Assembly: GCA_020635285.1 (NCBI GenBank)
Contig: JACKAB010000044.1
Coordinates: 248,001-312,000 of the forward strand
Source: Ignavibacteriales bacterium
GTDB taxonomy: Bacteria; Bacteroidota; Ignavibacteria; Ignavibacteriales; Melioribacteraceae
Direction of reading: 5' to 3'
Length of the DNA: 64,000 nt
In this document: piece by piece, positions 26,468-36,482 of the stretch
Position numbering within the stretch: the first letter of the stretch is position 1
How the letters are laid out: each line of letters opens with the position of its first letter
Notes under the pieces: generated by a model
Databases searched by the model: none
The model's input: the letters and a program-made list of their open reading frames with translations, nothing else
What the model was told of the DNA's origin: nothing
Made by a program: the position numbers and the translations under genes

Positions 26468-26565
26468 ATATGGTCTTTCAATAATTATGATTAGTGTTTA
26501 GAAAAAGGTAAACTAAAATAACTACAATTTTTGTATTTTATAATTACAAATTAATAGTAGATTTT

Positions 26566-28761
26566 ATGTTTAACCAAAATAATAATTTATCGATCGTAAA
26601 TATATTTCTAATTGCAATAATTATTGTTGTAAATCTTCTTTTTACATTCATTCCGCTTCTAAATATATTGAGCTATGAATCAAGTGCTTTGAATGGAGTT
26701 TTATTTGGTCTTATTTCCGGAATTTATTGGCTGCATAATAAAAACAAAAATTCAGTTATCAATCATCTTAAATTTTATTCTATAATTTCAGCAATTCCGC
26801 TAATTATTTTGTTCATTTCAACATTGGTTTGCCAGCAATGCCCTTTGAGCGATGGATTATTATTCTATACTGTTTTTGCACTTCCGTCATTAATTGTGGG
26901 AGCATGTTTAGCGGAACTGTCAATTAAAATTTCAGACCATTATAAATATTTGTGGTTCATATTTGTATTTTTAATTATTCTTTTAGGCTTTCTTCCAGAG
27001 CTTTATTTTAATCCTCAAATCTATTTTTACAATCCATTGTTCAGTTATTATCCAGGTGTAATCTATGATGAAAATATTCAGATTACAGAAAAATTATTAC
27101 TTTACCGGACAGTAACAGTTTTATTTTCTATTTTAATTTTAGCAATATTTAACATAAAAAACAACTTTAGCAAATTCTGGCAACGCTATGTTATATTTAT
27201 AGTTGTAGTTCTTTACCTAAGCTCATATTTTGTAAAATCACATCTTGGATTTTCAACAAATCTAGAAAGAATTGAAAATGAATTGAAAGGTAAAATAGAA
27301 ATTGAAAACTTAACGATTCTTTATCCTAATAATATTTCTGAGTTGCAAAAGAATATTTTAATATTAGAGCATTTGTATTCTCTGCAAAAAAATATAAAGC
27401 TCTTTGGGAAGTTTGATGAAAAAATAACTTCAATTATCTTTAGATCGGGAGCACAGAAGAAAGAACTTTTCGGAGCACAAAATGCTGATGTTACAAAGCC
27501 CTGGTTAAACCAAATTTATGTTAACTTAGATAATTATAAGAATAGCCTTAATCACGAATTATTGCATGTATTTTCAAAAAAGTTTGGGAATGGTTTATTC
27601 AATTTACCTTCTAATTATAATCCCGGTTTGGTAGAAGGTTTTGCCACAGCATTTGACAATAATTATGATAATTACGATATAGATTATTTAGCATTTCTTG
27701 CATACAATAAAGGTTATAAAATTTCACTTAAAAATTTGTTTACAGATTACAGTTTCTTCACCAACGCGCCATCCATTTCATATATTTACGCCGGATCATT
27801 TATTAAATATCTTTCTCAAATCTATTCTAATAAAAAAATAACAGAGTATTATTCAGATCCGGATTTTGTTAAAATATTTCTGAAATCTATTGATAAATTA
27901 GAAGAAGACTATTACAAATATTTAGTTTTGCTTCCATTCGAGTTTAATCCGGATAAAGCGAATTTGTATTTTGGTAGTAAACCCTTAATTAAAAAATATT
28001 GTGCGCGAGCCGCAGCAAAAGAGTTAAAAAATGCATGGCAAACTTTTAATGAGGAAAAATTTTATCTCGCAGAAGAATTATTTCATGGGATTTATAAGTA
28101 TTCAAATTCGTATTCTGCTTTTAATGGTATTATTCAATCAAAAATTAAAACAGAAAAATTTAGTGACGCCAAAAATCTTTTAGAGACTGAAAAGAAAAAT
28201 TTTGCTGGTTCTTCCTACTTTTACAATATTGAATATTTGTTGGCATTTTTATATTCAAAAGAGAAAAACTTGAGTTCCTCAATTCATTATTATGGTAGTT
28301 TAATTGCACAGAATCCCAGAGAAAGTTATTATAACAATTCCGCTGTTTATAAAACCATTGCAAGTATTGACTCAAACAAATATTATAATTTTATTAATTA
28401 CCCAAATTTGAGAAGAGAAATAATTAAAAAATTAGTTCCGGAACACAGCGACGTTTTTCTTCAATATTATTTAGATAATTATTTGCTTGAAGGTAAGGAT
28501 AATTCTGATTCAACTTATGTTCTAAATTACCAAAATGAAATGTTGGAAATTGAAGAAATCTTAAAATCAAAACTGTATAATTCGGAAACATATTATCAAT
28601 TGGGTAAATTTAGTTTTAATAATTTAGATTTAGAGAGGGCAATTAGTTTTACAGAAATTGCACTCAAAAATTTATCAGAAGAAAGAAGATCAATTATCTC
28701 TGAGTTTTTAACTAAGCTAAAATGGATGAGTGTTCATGAAAAAGCTGTATTAAGGAATTAA
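26566..28761 (+). CDS. Polytopic membrane gluzincin-like protease with TPR-like tail
   Basis: A 731-residue protein. The first roughly 230 residues hold six or seven hydrophobic segments. A soluble zinc protease-like domain follows with His330-Glu331-x-x-His334 (SLNHELLHVFSKKF) and Glu357 in NPGLVEGFATAFD, the HExxH plus downstream Glu layout of gluzincins, 23 residues apart. The C-terminal half (about 480-731) is helical with TPR-like repeats (EKFYLAEELFHGIYKYSN, YQLGKFSFNNLDLERAISFT). I do not recognise a named family for this combination. An envelope protease acting on membrane or periplasmic proteins is possible. The frame is complete, with no break. Confidence 0.65.
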   Translation: MFNQNNNLSIVNIFLIAIIIVVNLLFTFIPLLNILSYESSALNGVLFGLISGIYWLHNKNKNSVINHLKFYSIISAIPLIILFISTLVCQQCPLSDGLLFYTVFALPSLIVGACLAELSIKISDHYKYLWFIFVFLIILLGFLPELYFNPQIYFYNPLFSYYPGVIYDENIQITEKLLLYRTVTVLFSILILAIFNIKNNFSKFWQRYVIFIVVVLYLSSYFVKSHLGFSTNLERIENELKGKIEIENLTILYPNNISELQKNILILEHLYSLQKNIKLFGKFDEKITSIIFRSGAQKKELFGAQNADVTKPWLNQIYVNLDNYKNSLNHELLHVFSKKFGNGLFNLPSNYNPGLVEGFATAFDNNYDNYDIDYLAFLAYNKGYKISLKNLFTDYSFFTNAPSISYIYAGSFIKYLSQIYSNKKITEYYSDPDFVKIFLKSIDKLEEDYYKYLVLLPFEFNPDKANLYFGSKPLIKKYCARAAAKELKNAWQTFNEEKFYLAEELFHGIYKYSNSYSAFNGIIQSKIKTEKFSDAKNLLETEKKNFAGSSYFYNIEYLLAFLYSKEKNLSSSIHYYGSLIAQNPRESYYNNSAVYKTIASIDSNKYYNFINYPNLRREIIKKLVPEHSDVFLQYYLDNYLLEGKDNSDSTYVLNYQNEMLEIEEILKSKLYNSETYYQLGKFSFNNLDLERAISFTEIALKNLSEERRSIISEFLTKLKWMSVHEKAVLRN

Positions 28762-28837
28762 TTTATCATATCATTTTCAGCTCATTTACTAAAAATCAGT
28801 ACCCAAAACAAACATTCAGAAAAGCGTAAAAAAAAAT

Positions 28838-30238
28838 ATGAATTTTAGTTTTTCCTTAAATACACAAAATCATTTCTCAATAATTAAAAATATTGCTGAT
28901 GAACTAAACCAACAAGTATATATTGTTGGGGGATTTGTGCGCGATTTAATACTAGAGCGTGAACGAAACGAAGTTGATTTTTTAGTTATAGGTGATGGTC
29001 CAACCTTTGCTCAAAAATTAGCTGAAAAATTGAATGTCAAAAATGTAAATATCTTTAAGAATTACGGAACTGCACATTTTAAATACAAGAACATTGATTT
29101 TGAATTTGTTGGTGCAAGAAAAGAATCTTATAATAAAGATAGCAGAAATCCGCATGTTGAAGTTGGAAGTTTTGAAGAAGACATTAATAGAAGGGATTTT
29201 ACAGTTAATACTTTGGCAATTTCATTAAACACAAAAAATTATGGTGAATTGATTGATAATTTTAACGGTCTCGATGATATTAAAAATAAGATAATAAAAA
29301 CTCCGCTTAATCCGCAAATAACTTTTGATGACGATCCATTAAGAATTATGCGCGCATTTCGGTTTGCTTCACAATTAAATTTTTATGTTGATGAAAATAT
29401 TTTAATAGCTGCAGAACAATTGGCAGAAAGGTTAAAGATAGTTTCACAAGAAAGAATTACGGATGAACTATTTAAAATTTTATCCTCTTCAAATCCTTCA
29501 ATTGGATTGAAGCTAATGCAGAACACAAAAGTTATGCATGTGGTTTTTCCGCAAATTGCCAATTTGGCGGGCGTTGATCAAAGAAAAGACTTTCACCACA
29601 AAGATGTATTTCTACACACTTGCCAAGTTGTTGATAATATTTCAAAATCAACAGAAAATGTTTGGTTAAGATTTGCCGCGTTGGTTCATGATATTGCAAA
29701 ACCTCAGACCAAGAGATTTGTTGAAGGAACGGGCTGGACTTTTCATGGACACGAAGAAATTGGTGCACGAATGATGAAAGGAGTTTTTAAGCAATTAAAA
29801 CTTCCGCTTCAAAAAATAAATTATATTGAAAAATTAATTCGTCTTCATCTTCGCCCAATTGCATTGGCAAGTGAAGTTGTCACTGACTCTGCAATTCGCA
29901 GATTAAGCGCAAATGCTGGAGATGATTTGGATGATTTAATTACCCTTTGTCGTGCCGATATTACAAGCAAAAACCAAGATAAAGTTGCAAAGTATTTGCA
30001 GAATTATGAAAATGTGATGTCAAAAGTTAAAGAAGTTCAAGAAAAGGATAATTTACGCGCATTTCAATCACCTGTTAAGGGTGAAGAAATTATGGAGATC
30101 TGTAATTTAAAACCATCAAAAAAAGTTGGGGAAATTAAAAAAGCCATTGAAGAAGCTATACTTGATGGTAAAATTCAAAACAATTATAATGAAGCATATC
30201 AGTATTTGCTCCAAATTAAAAGTGATTATTTAAATTAA
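28838..30238 (+). CDS. CCA tRNA nucleotidyltransferase / poly(A) polymerase family with HD domain
   Basis: A 466-residue protein. The nucleotidyltransferase head starts with GGFVRDLILERERNEVDFLV: the usual two-carboxylate motif is Glu45-x-Asp47 rather than Asp-x-Asp. The RRDFTVNTLAIS and FDDDPLRIMRAFRFASQL motifs of the family follow, and an HD phosphohydrolase domain (LVHDIAKPQTKRF, HFHGHEE-like region) lies in the middle. The family adds or repairs the 3' CCA of tRNA. The tRNA in this window encodes its own CCA. The upstream gene is not obviously related. Confidence 0.85.
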   Translation: MNFSFSLNTQNHFSIIKNIADELNQQVYIVGGFVRDLILERERNEVDFLVIGDGPTFAQKLAEKLNVKNVNIFKNYGTAHFKYKNIDFEFVGARKESYNKDSRNPHVEVGSFEEDINRRDFTVNTLAISLNTKNYGELIDNFNGLDDIKNKIIKTPLNPQITFDDDPLRIMRAFRFASQLNFYVDENILIAAEQLAERLKIVSQERITDELFKILSSSNPSIGLKLMQNTKVMHVVFPQIANLAGVDQRKDFHHKDVFLHTCQVVDNISKSTENVWLRFAALVHDIAKPQTKRFVEGTGWTFHGHEEIGARMMKGVFKQLKLPLQKINYIEKLIRLHLRPIALASEVVTDSAIRRLSANAGDDLDDLITLCRADITSKNQDKVAKYLQNYENVMSKVKEVQEKDNLRAFQSPVKGEEIMEICNLKPSKKVGEIKKAIEEAILDGKIQNNYNEAYQYLLQIKSDYLN

Positions 30239-30364
30239 TGCAACTAACACTTTTGTCTGTTGTAAAATAAATCTAAAAAATTGTGTAACTTTTCTTTTTC
30301 TCTTTCGTCATAATAACAAATGAAATAAATAAGCTCTCAAAAAAATTAAAATTAAGGAGTTCTC

Positions 30365-31705
30365 ATGAGTCGGATTTGGTTATTTTTCATTTTACTAATC
30401 AGCACAAATCTTTTTGCCCAAAATATTTTAACATTAGATGAAGCAATTAACATAGCGCTTCAAAGAAATTCAAATCTCATTAAAAGTACAAATGCCTTAG
30501 AAATAGATAAAGCAAATGTAAAAAGCGCTTATGGCGATTTACTGCCAAATTTACGAGTAGGCGGAAGTTGGGGGTGGCAAAGAATTAGCGATGTTGGCGG
30601 AACACAGATCGACTTCTTAGGTAACCAAATTACCACTGGTGAATCTAAAGCTGATTCTAGAAGTTATTCATTATCTGCAGGGGGAAACATTGTTCTTTTT
30701 GATGGACTTGCAAATTATGCAAGTATTTCTCAAGCTGAAAATAATTTAGAATCATCAAAATTTAGTTTAGAGAAATTTAAGCAGGATATTATTTACACTA
30801 CCACAACACTTTATTATTTAGTTGTAAGCAATGAAGAACTTGTTAAAGTAAGAGAAGACAATGAAAAATTTAACAAAAAATTACTGGAAACTATTACTGA
30901 AAGAAATAAACTTGGATCTATTCCAATAGCCGATGTTTATACTCAGCAGGTTAGTTATGGCAATGCTCAGTTATTGCTGATACAAGCACAGAATGATTAT
31001 GAAACCTCTAAAAATAATTTACTCAACTATTTGGCTTTAGATATTTTTGAAACTTATGAATATGTTGACCCTAATAAAACACCAGAGCTTGAAGGGGATG
31101 ATACAATTATTAAAGAATACAGCAATATAGAAGATATGGTCTCTGAGGCCCTTAGCAATAGGTCAGATTATAAAAGTGCCGAGTTAAAATTAGCTTCAGC
31201 AGAAAATGGAAAAACAATTGCACAAAGCGGATTGCTTCCTTCTTTATCGGGTAATTATTCTTATAGCACAAGTGGAGTAAAACCTGATGCACTATTTGAT
31301 AGAAATTTTTATAGTGTTGGTTTGTCGTTGAATTTCCCAATTTTTTCTAATTGGAACACAGAAGCAGCAATGCAAATGGCAGAAGTAAATACATTAAATG
31401 TAGAAGAAGATTTAAGAGCTTTAGAAAGAACAATTAAAATTGAAGTTAAAGAAAGTTACTTAAATTTAATTGCTGCTAAACAACAATTAGAAGTTACAAC
31501 CTCAAATATTATAGCTGCAAAAGAAAATAGAAGAGTTAATAATGAACGTTATAATTTGGGTTCAGGTACTATTCTCGATGTTCTGCAATCCGATAAAGAT
31601 TATACCCAAGCACAAAAAGATAACATAAGCGCTAAGTTTCAATACTTTCAAAATAGAGACCAATTACTAAATGCGCTTGGAAAATTAGAAGTTGAAAAAA
31701 AATAA
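30365..31705 (+). CDS. TolC-family outer-membrane efflux protein of the MacAB-type operon
   Basis: A 446-residue protein with signal peptide (cut after LFAQ) and the two-fold TolC layout: N-terminal repeat (LTLDEAINIALQRNSNLIKS) and two helical hairpins (LGSIPIADVYTQQVSYG; LGSGTILDVLQSDKDYTQAQ). Ribosome site AAGGAG at 30354. It forms the outer channel for the MFP, ATPase and permease genes that follow at 31733-40365. Confidence 0.93.
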   Translation: MSRIWLFFILLISTNLFAQNILTLDEAINIALQRNSNLIKSTNALEIDKANVKSAYGDLLPNLRVGGSWGWQRISDVGGTQIDFLGNQITTGESKADSRSYSLSAGGNIVLFDGLANYASISQAENNLESSKFSLEKFKQDIIYTTTTLYYLVVSNEELVKVREDNEKFNKKLLETITERNKLGSIPIADVYTQQVSYGNAQLLLIQAQNDYETSKNNLLNYLALDIFETYEYVDPNKTPELEGDDTIIKEYSNIEDMVSEALSNRSDYKSAELKLASAENGKTIAQSGLLPSLSGNYSYSTSGVKPDALFDRNFYSVGLSLNFPIFSNWNTEAAMQMAEVNTLNVEEDLRALERTIKIEVKESYLNLIAAKQQLEVTTSNIIAAKENRRVNNERYNLGSGTILDVLQSDKDYTQAQKDNISAKFQYFQNRDQLLNALGKLEVEKK

Positions 31706-31732
31706 TAATATCTGTAATAAGGAGATTAATCA

Positions 31733-33034
31733 ATGAGTAAGAGTAACCGTAAAAAGTCGAAGAAAAAGCTATTTATATTTGGTGGGTTGGGACTTTTATT
31801 AGCAATAATAGTTGGTCTAACATTATTTAGTGGTGATAAAGAAACAATAGTTTCGGTGCAAACTGAAAAAGTTATGAAAAGAAATATCACTCAAATTGTG
31901 GCTGCAAACGGCACTATAAATCCGGTTGATAAAGTAACACTGAGACCCGAAGTAACAGGGGAGATTGTTGATCTACCCGTTCAAGAAGGTGATAAAGTGA
32001 AGAAAGGTCAACTTTTAATAAGAATGAAACCAGATCAATATATTGCAAGAAGAAACGTTGCAGAAGCAAGCCTTACACTTGCGAGAGCTTCCCTGAGAGA
32101 AAGAGAAGCAACTTTGATGGAAGTTGAAGCAGCTTATAACAGAGTAAAGGAACTATACGATAAAAAATTATCAAGCGATTCTGATATTGAAGCTGCAAAG
32201 TCGGCATACATTGGTGCAAAATCCAGAGTTGAAGCACAAAAAGCTTCCGTACAGCAAGCAGAAGAGAACTATAAAGATGCAGTTGTTGAACTTGACAAAA
32301 CAGCAATCTATGCACCATTAGATGGAACTGTGAGTGCATTAAATGTTGAAAAAAGTGAACGTGTTTTGGGAAGTTCTTTTAGTCAAGGAACAGATTTAAT
32401 GACAGTTGCCGATCTTTCTAAAATGGAAGCAATTGTTGAAGTAGATGAAAATGATGTTGTTTTAATTTCTGTGGGCGATACTGCTACTATTGAGATTGAT
32501 GCTTTTAAAGATGAAAAGTTTACAGGTGTTGTTACTCAAATTGGCAATAGTGCCAAAACATCCGCACTTGGTACCCAAAATGAAGTAGTAAATTTTGATG
32601 TTGAAATTAGATTGTTGAATCCTAATGATAGAATACGTCCGGGCATGTCTTGCGATGCTGATATCAAAACAGATACAAGAAGCGATGTTTGGTCAGTGCC
32701 AATCCAAAGTGTTACTGCAAGAATACCGAACAAAAAAGATCAAGAAAAGGTTGAGGAAGATAAAGCAGAAGTAGAAGAAAATAATCTGCAAAAAAGAAAA
32801 GAAAAGATCAAACCAGTTGAAGTTGTTTTTGTTGAAGAAGGCAATTTAGCTAAAATGGTTGAAGTTAAAACTGGAATTAGCGATGACGCTTATATGGAAA
32901 TAATTAGTGGACTTAGTGACGGTCAAATGGTTATCAGCGGACCTTATAAAGCAATTTCTAAAGAACTTAATGACAGTACAAAAGTAAAAATAACTAATAA
33001 ACGTGGTAAGGATACTGAGGGAGACAAAGAGTAA
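31733..33034 (+). CDS. MacA/HlyD-type periplasmic adaptor (membrane fusion protein)
   Basis: A 433-residue protein. A basic end and one membrane helix (about 13-30) anchor it in the inner membrane. Lipoyl-like halves (VTGEIVDLPVQEGDKVKKG, YAPLDGTVSALNVEKSERV) flank a long helical hairpin, followed by barrel and C-terminal domains. A Lys/Glu-rich insert lies near 325-370 (PNKKDQEKVEEDKAEVEEN), which looks unstructured. It links the MacB-type permeases to TolC. It follows tolC by 27 bases. Confidence 0.93.
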   Translation: MSKSNRKKSKKKLFIFGGLGLLLAIIVGLTLFSGDKETIVSVQTEKVMKRNITQIVAANGTINPVDKVTLRPEVTGEIVDLPVQEGDKVKKGQLLIRMKPDQYIARRNVAEASLTLARASLREREATLMEVEAAYNRVKELYDKKLSSDSDIEAAKSAYIGAKSRVEAQKASVQQAEENYKDAVVELDKTAIYAPLDGTVSALNVEKSERVLGSSFSQGTDLMTVADLSKMEAIVEVDENDVVLISVGDTATIEIDAFKDEKFTGVVTQIGNSAKTSALGTQNEVVNFDVEIRLLNPNDRIRPGMSCDADIKTDTRSDVWSVPIQSVTARIPNKKDQEKVEEDKAEVEENNLQKRKEKIKPVEVVFVEEGNLAKMVEVKTGISDDAYMEIISGLSDGQMVISGPYKAISKELNDSTKVKITNKRGKDTEGDKE

Positions 33035-33126
33035 TTAGCTATTTATTTTATAACTCATGATGATGAATTAATAAATAAATAGTTTTGCTCAAAAAAATTG
33101 CAGAATTAAAAATTTTAGGAAAATAA

Positions 33127-33840
33127 ATGAATATCATTACAATAGAACATATAGCTAAAATTTATCAAGTTGGAACAGAAGAAGTTCAAGCTCTGCGTGA
33201 TGTTTCTCTTACCATTGACAAAAATGAATATGTGGCAATTATGGGTCCCTCCGGTTCGGGTAAATCAACACTCATGAACATTTTAGGATGTCTTGATACG
33301 CCAACAAAAGGACTTTACACATTTACCGGCAAGCATGTTAGTGATATGACTGATAATGATCTAGCTTCGATAAGGAATAAAGAGATTGGATTTGTGTTTC
33401 AAACATTTAACTTATTAGCTAGGTCAGATGCTCTTCACAATGTTGAACTGCCTCTAATTTATGCAGGTATTGGTAAAGAAGAACGAAGAGAACGAGCAAG
33501 AGAAGCTTTGACTAAAGTAAATCTAGAAGATAGAATGGATCATCGCCCAAATGAACTTTCTGGTGGTCAGAGACAAAGAGTTGCAGTAGCAAGAGCATTG
33601 GTAACAAATCCTTCAATTATTCTGGCTGATGAACCAACCGGAAATTTGGATACGAAAACAGGTGAAGATATCATGGCGCTTTTTGAAACTCTGTATGAAC
33701 AAGGAAATACAATAATATTAGTTACTCATGAAGAATATATTGCTGAGCATGCAAAAAGAATTATTCGTTTAAGGGATGGTTTAGTTGAGAAGGATGAAAT
33801 AATAGAGACACGAAGGGTAGCTCAACCGCGTCAAATTTAA
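33127..33840 (+). CDS. MacB/LolD-type ABC transporter ATPase
   Basis: A 237-residue ATPase with Walker A (GPSGSGKST, residues 40-48), the signature NELSGGQRQRVAVARAL, Walker B (IILADEPTGNLD) and the H-loop (LVTHEEYI). The whole set fits the LolD/MacB subfamily, which drives periplasmic conformational work rather than classic import. It is the only ATPase in the unit but is followed by five permease genes, so it is presumably shared. Confidence 0.96.
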   Translation: MNIITIEHIAKIYQVGTEEVQALRDVSLTIDKNEYVAIMGPSGSGKSTLMNILGCLDTPTKGLYTFTGKHVSDMTDNDLASIRNKEIGFVFQTFNLLARSDALHNVELPLIYAGIGKEERRERAREALTKVNLEDRMDHRPNELSGGQRQRVAVARALVTNPSIILADEPTGNLDTKTGEDIMALFETLYEQGNTIILVTHEEYIAEHAKRIIRLRDGLVEKDEIIETRRVAQPRQI

Positions 33841-33867
33841 TTTAGAATAATAATTATAGTTCAAAAA

Positions 33868-35115
33868 ATGACAAATTTTTTATTCGAACTCAAGGAAGGT
33901 TTAATTATTGCGTTTAATGCAATAAGAGCTAATAAAATTAGGTCTGTTCTCACCACTCTGGGAATTGTAATTGGCGTTGCTTCCGTTGTTCTAATGTCCA
34001 ATGCTATTAAAGGAATTGATAAATCATTCCAAGACGGAATTTCAAGTTTCATGGGTACAGATAATTTATTTATTGATAGATGGGCTTGGTTCAGCAATGT
34101 TCCATGGTGGGAGTTGAATAAAAGACCACCAATTGAAATGGAAGATTTTGAAAAGTTTAAAGAACTAGCCGAATTGCCTATTGCTGTAGCACCTTTGAAT
34201 GATGCTGGAAACGTAACTATTATTAAAGGAAATAATTCAGTTTCAGATGCAAGAGTAAGCGGAACTAATCAAGATTATATTTATACCACAAATCTTGAAT
34301 TTGACGAGGGTAGATTTATAAGTGAATTAGAGAGTAATAATGCTAGAAGAGTAATTGTTCTGGGGTTTGAATATGCTGATAGATTATTTCCATTTGGAAA
34401 TGCTATTGACCAAGACGTTCAGCTAAATGGCAAAAAGTATAAAGTTATTGGTGTTCTTAAAAAACAAGGCAGTTTTTTAATGGGCTCCTTCGATCCAGAT
34501 AATCAAAGCTTTATTCCTATTAGTTCTTTATTTAAAGATTTCAGAAGTAAATGGAGTGGTAGTGGAATCACAATAGTTGCACGTGCTCCAAACAATCAAA
34601 TGTTGTATGAAGTTAAAGAAGAAGCCATTGGCATTATGCGAAGAATCAGAGGATTGAAATATAATGAGGAAGATGATTTTACAATTAATCAGCAAGATGC
34701 ATTTTTAGAAATGATTAATAAAAGTGTTGGTGTAATTCAAATAGCAGGATTATTTATTACTGCACTTTCATTATTTGTTGGTGCAATTGGAATAATGAAT
34801 ATTATGTTTGTTTCTGTAAAAGAACGTACCCATGAAATTGGAATTAGAAAGGCAATTGGAGCTAAGCGCAGCGTAATTTTAAGACAATTTTTAGCTGAAT
34901 CAGCAATACTATGTTTACTAGGTGGTTTAATTGGATTGCTGATTGCTGTGGCCGGTGGAAAAATAATTGAGCAGTTTAATTTCCCAGTTTCATTTCAGAT
35001 TGATTCAATTGTTCTGGCAATTACTATTTCATTGTTAACTGGAATATTGTCTGGCTTGGCTCCAGCTTGGACGGCTGCTAAAATGGATCCGGTTGATGCT
35101 TTGAGGTATGAGTAA
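33868..35115 (+). CDS. MacB-like permease, type A, copy 1
   Basis: A 415-residue FtsX/MacB permease: one helix near 20-40 (IRSVLTTLGIVIGVASVVLM), a periplasmic domain of about 240 residues, and three helices near the C-terminus (from about residue 285), ending in DPVDALRYE. The family uses ATP hydrolysis to move lipoproteins, peptides or drugs towards TolC. Its TAA overlaps the ATG of the next gene (TAATG, 35113-35117), so the two are coupled, presumably a heterodimer. Confidence 0.94.
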   Translation: MTNFLFELKEGLIIAFNAIRANKIRSVLTTLGIVIGVASVVLMSNAIKGIDKSFQDGISSFMGTDNLFIDRWAWFSNVPWWELNKRPPIEMEDFEKFKELAELPIAVAPLNDAGNVTIIKGNNSVSDARVSGTNQDYIYTTNLEFDEGRFISELESNNARRVIVLGFEYADRLFPFGNAIDQDVQLNGKKYKVIGVLKKQGSFLMGSFDPDNQSFIPISSLFKDFRSKWSGSGITIVARAPNNQMLYEVKEEAIGIMRRIRGLKYNEEDDFTINQQDAFLEMINKSVGVIQIAGLFITALSLFVGAIGIMNIMFVSVKERTHEIGIRKAIGAKRSVILRQFLAESAILCLLGGLIGLLIAVAGGKIIEQFNFPVSFQIDSIVLAITISLLTGILSGLAPAWTAAKMDPVDALRYE

Positions 35116-36341
35116 TGGAAATATTAAAAGTTGCATTGCAAGGTTTAAAATCTAACAAGTTAAGATCATTTTTAACCGTATTAGGAATTATTGTTGGGAT
35201 TTTTTCAATCATTTCAATTAGTACAATTCTTTCTATGCTTCAAAATACAATTGAATCAAATGTTAATTCTGGATTCAGCGCTAATACTTTTAAAATTACA
35301 CGTTTGCCCGCTACAATAATGGGGGAAGACGAATGGAATAGGGTGAAGAAAAGAAAAGACATAACTATTGATGAATATGAAATGTTGAAAAGTAAATTAG
35401 AAAACGAGTTCCAGTTTATTGGCGCAGAACAATCTGTTTGGGGTAAAATATTTAAATATGAAAACAAAAAAACCAATCCTGATATTGGTTTTACCGGCGC
35501 AACAACAGAATACTTCCCAAACAATCAATTGGTAATAGCCAATGGCAGAGATTTTAACAACCAAGATTTTCAGAGATACGCTAAAGTAATTGTTTTAGGA
35601 GATGCGTTAGCAAAATTTCTTTTTGATGAGAGAGATCCTGTTGGCGAAGAAATAACAGTTGATGGACATAAATTAAAAGTGATTGGAGTTTTAGAAAAAA
35701 GGGGTGACATGTTTGGTCAAAGTAGAGATAATTTTGCCGTTACTCCCTTAACCACATTTCAAAATATGTTTGGCAAACGGGCAAGAAGTCTTAACATTGC
35801 AATTGGCTTGTATAATAGCTCTGATTACGAGAATATGGTAGAAAAAGCAAAAGGATACTTCAGAACCATTAGAAAAGTACAAGCTGGTCAAGATGAAGAT
35901 TTTTCAATTATTTCAGGAGAATCCATACTGGCTGATCTTGATAATATGACAAGAGGAATTAGAATTGGTGCCTACGTAATTGCGTTAATTGCTTTATTAG
36001 CTGCTGGAGTTGGCATAATGAATATTATGCTAGTCTCGGTTACTGAAAGAACAAAAGAGATTGGCATTAGAAAAGCAATTGGTGCGAAAAAGAAAAATAT
36101 ACTTATGCAATTTTTAATAGAATCCACGGTTCTCTCACTATTTGGTGGAATAATTGGAATTATTATAGGTCTAATAGTTGGGAACATTGCCGGGTCAGCA
36201 TTGAATGCAAAAGCTACAGTTCCTTTAGATTGGGTTGCAATTGGTGTTTTGTTGTGTGTTATTGTTGGAGTGGGCTTTGGAACATATCCTGCTTATAAGG
36301 CATCTAATCTTGATCCAATTGAAGCTTTAAGATATGAGTGA
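35115..36341 (+). CDS. MacB-like permease, type B, copy 1
   Basis: A 408-residue permease with the same plan: helix 1 (LRSFLTVLGIIVGIFSIISI), periplasmic domain, three C-terminal helices and DPIEALRYE at the end. It differs clearly from type A but is close to the two later type B genes (same SITERTKEIGIRKAIGAKK-like loop, EITVDGHKLKVIGVLEKRG). Translationally coupled to type A copy 1. Confidence 0.94.
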   Translation: MEILKVALQGLKSNKLRSFLTVLGIIVGIFSIISISTILSMLQNTIESNVNSGFSANTFKITRLPATIMGEDEWNRVKKRKDITIDEYEMLKSKLENEFQFIGAEQSVWGKIFKYENKKTNPDIGFTGATTEYFPNNQLVIANGRDFNNQDFQRYAKVIVLGDALAKFLFDERDPVGEEITVDGHKLKVIGVLEKRGDMFGQSRDNFAVTPLTTFQNMFGKRARSLNIAIGLYNSSDYENMVEKAKGYFRTIRKVQAGQDEDFSIISGESILADLDNMTRGIRIGAYVIALIALLAAGVGIMNIMLVSVTERTKEIGIRKAIGAKKKNILMQFLIESTVLSLFGGIIGIIIGLIVGNIAGSALNAKATVPLDWVAIGVLLCVIVGVGFGTYPAYKASNLDPIEALRYE

Positions 36342-36482
36342 CAAATTGAACTGGAAAAATATCACATAACTTTTTCCATAAGAATTCGTTACAGTAAATT
36401 ATAATAGTCTTGTAATAAGATGATACATCTTAAGATTAGATTTTGTATTTTCAACGAAAATGTAATTTAAGAAAGGCAAAAC

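Noticed and set aside
26468..26565. Cobalamin or other riboswitch upstream of the TonB receptor
   Set aside because: Only 98 AT-rich bases lie between the receptor and the next gene, with no conserved box or stem-loop.
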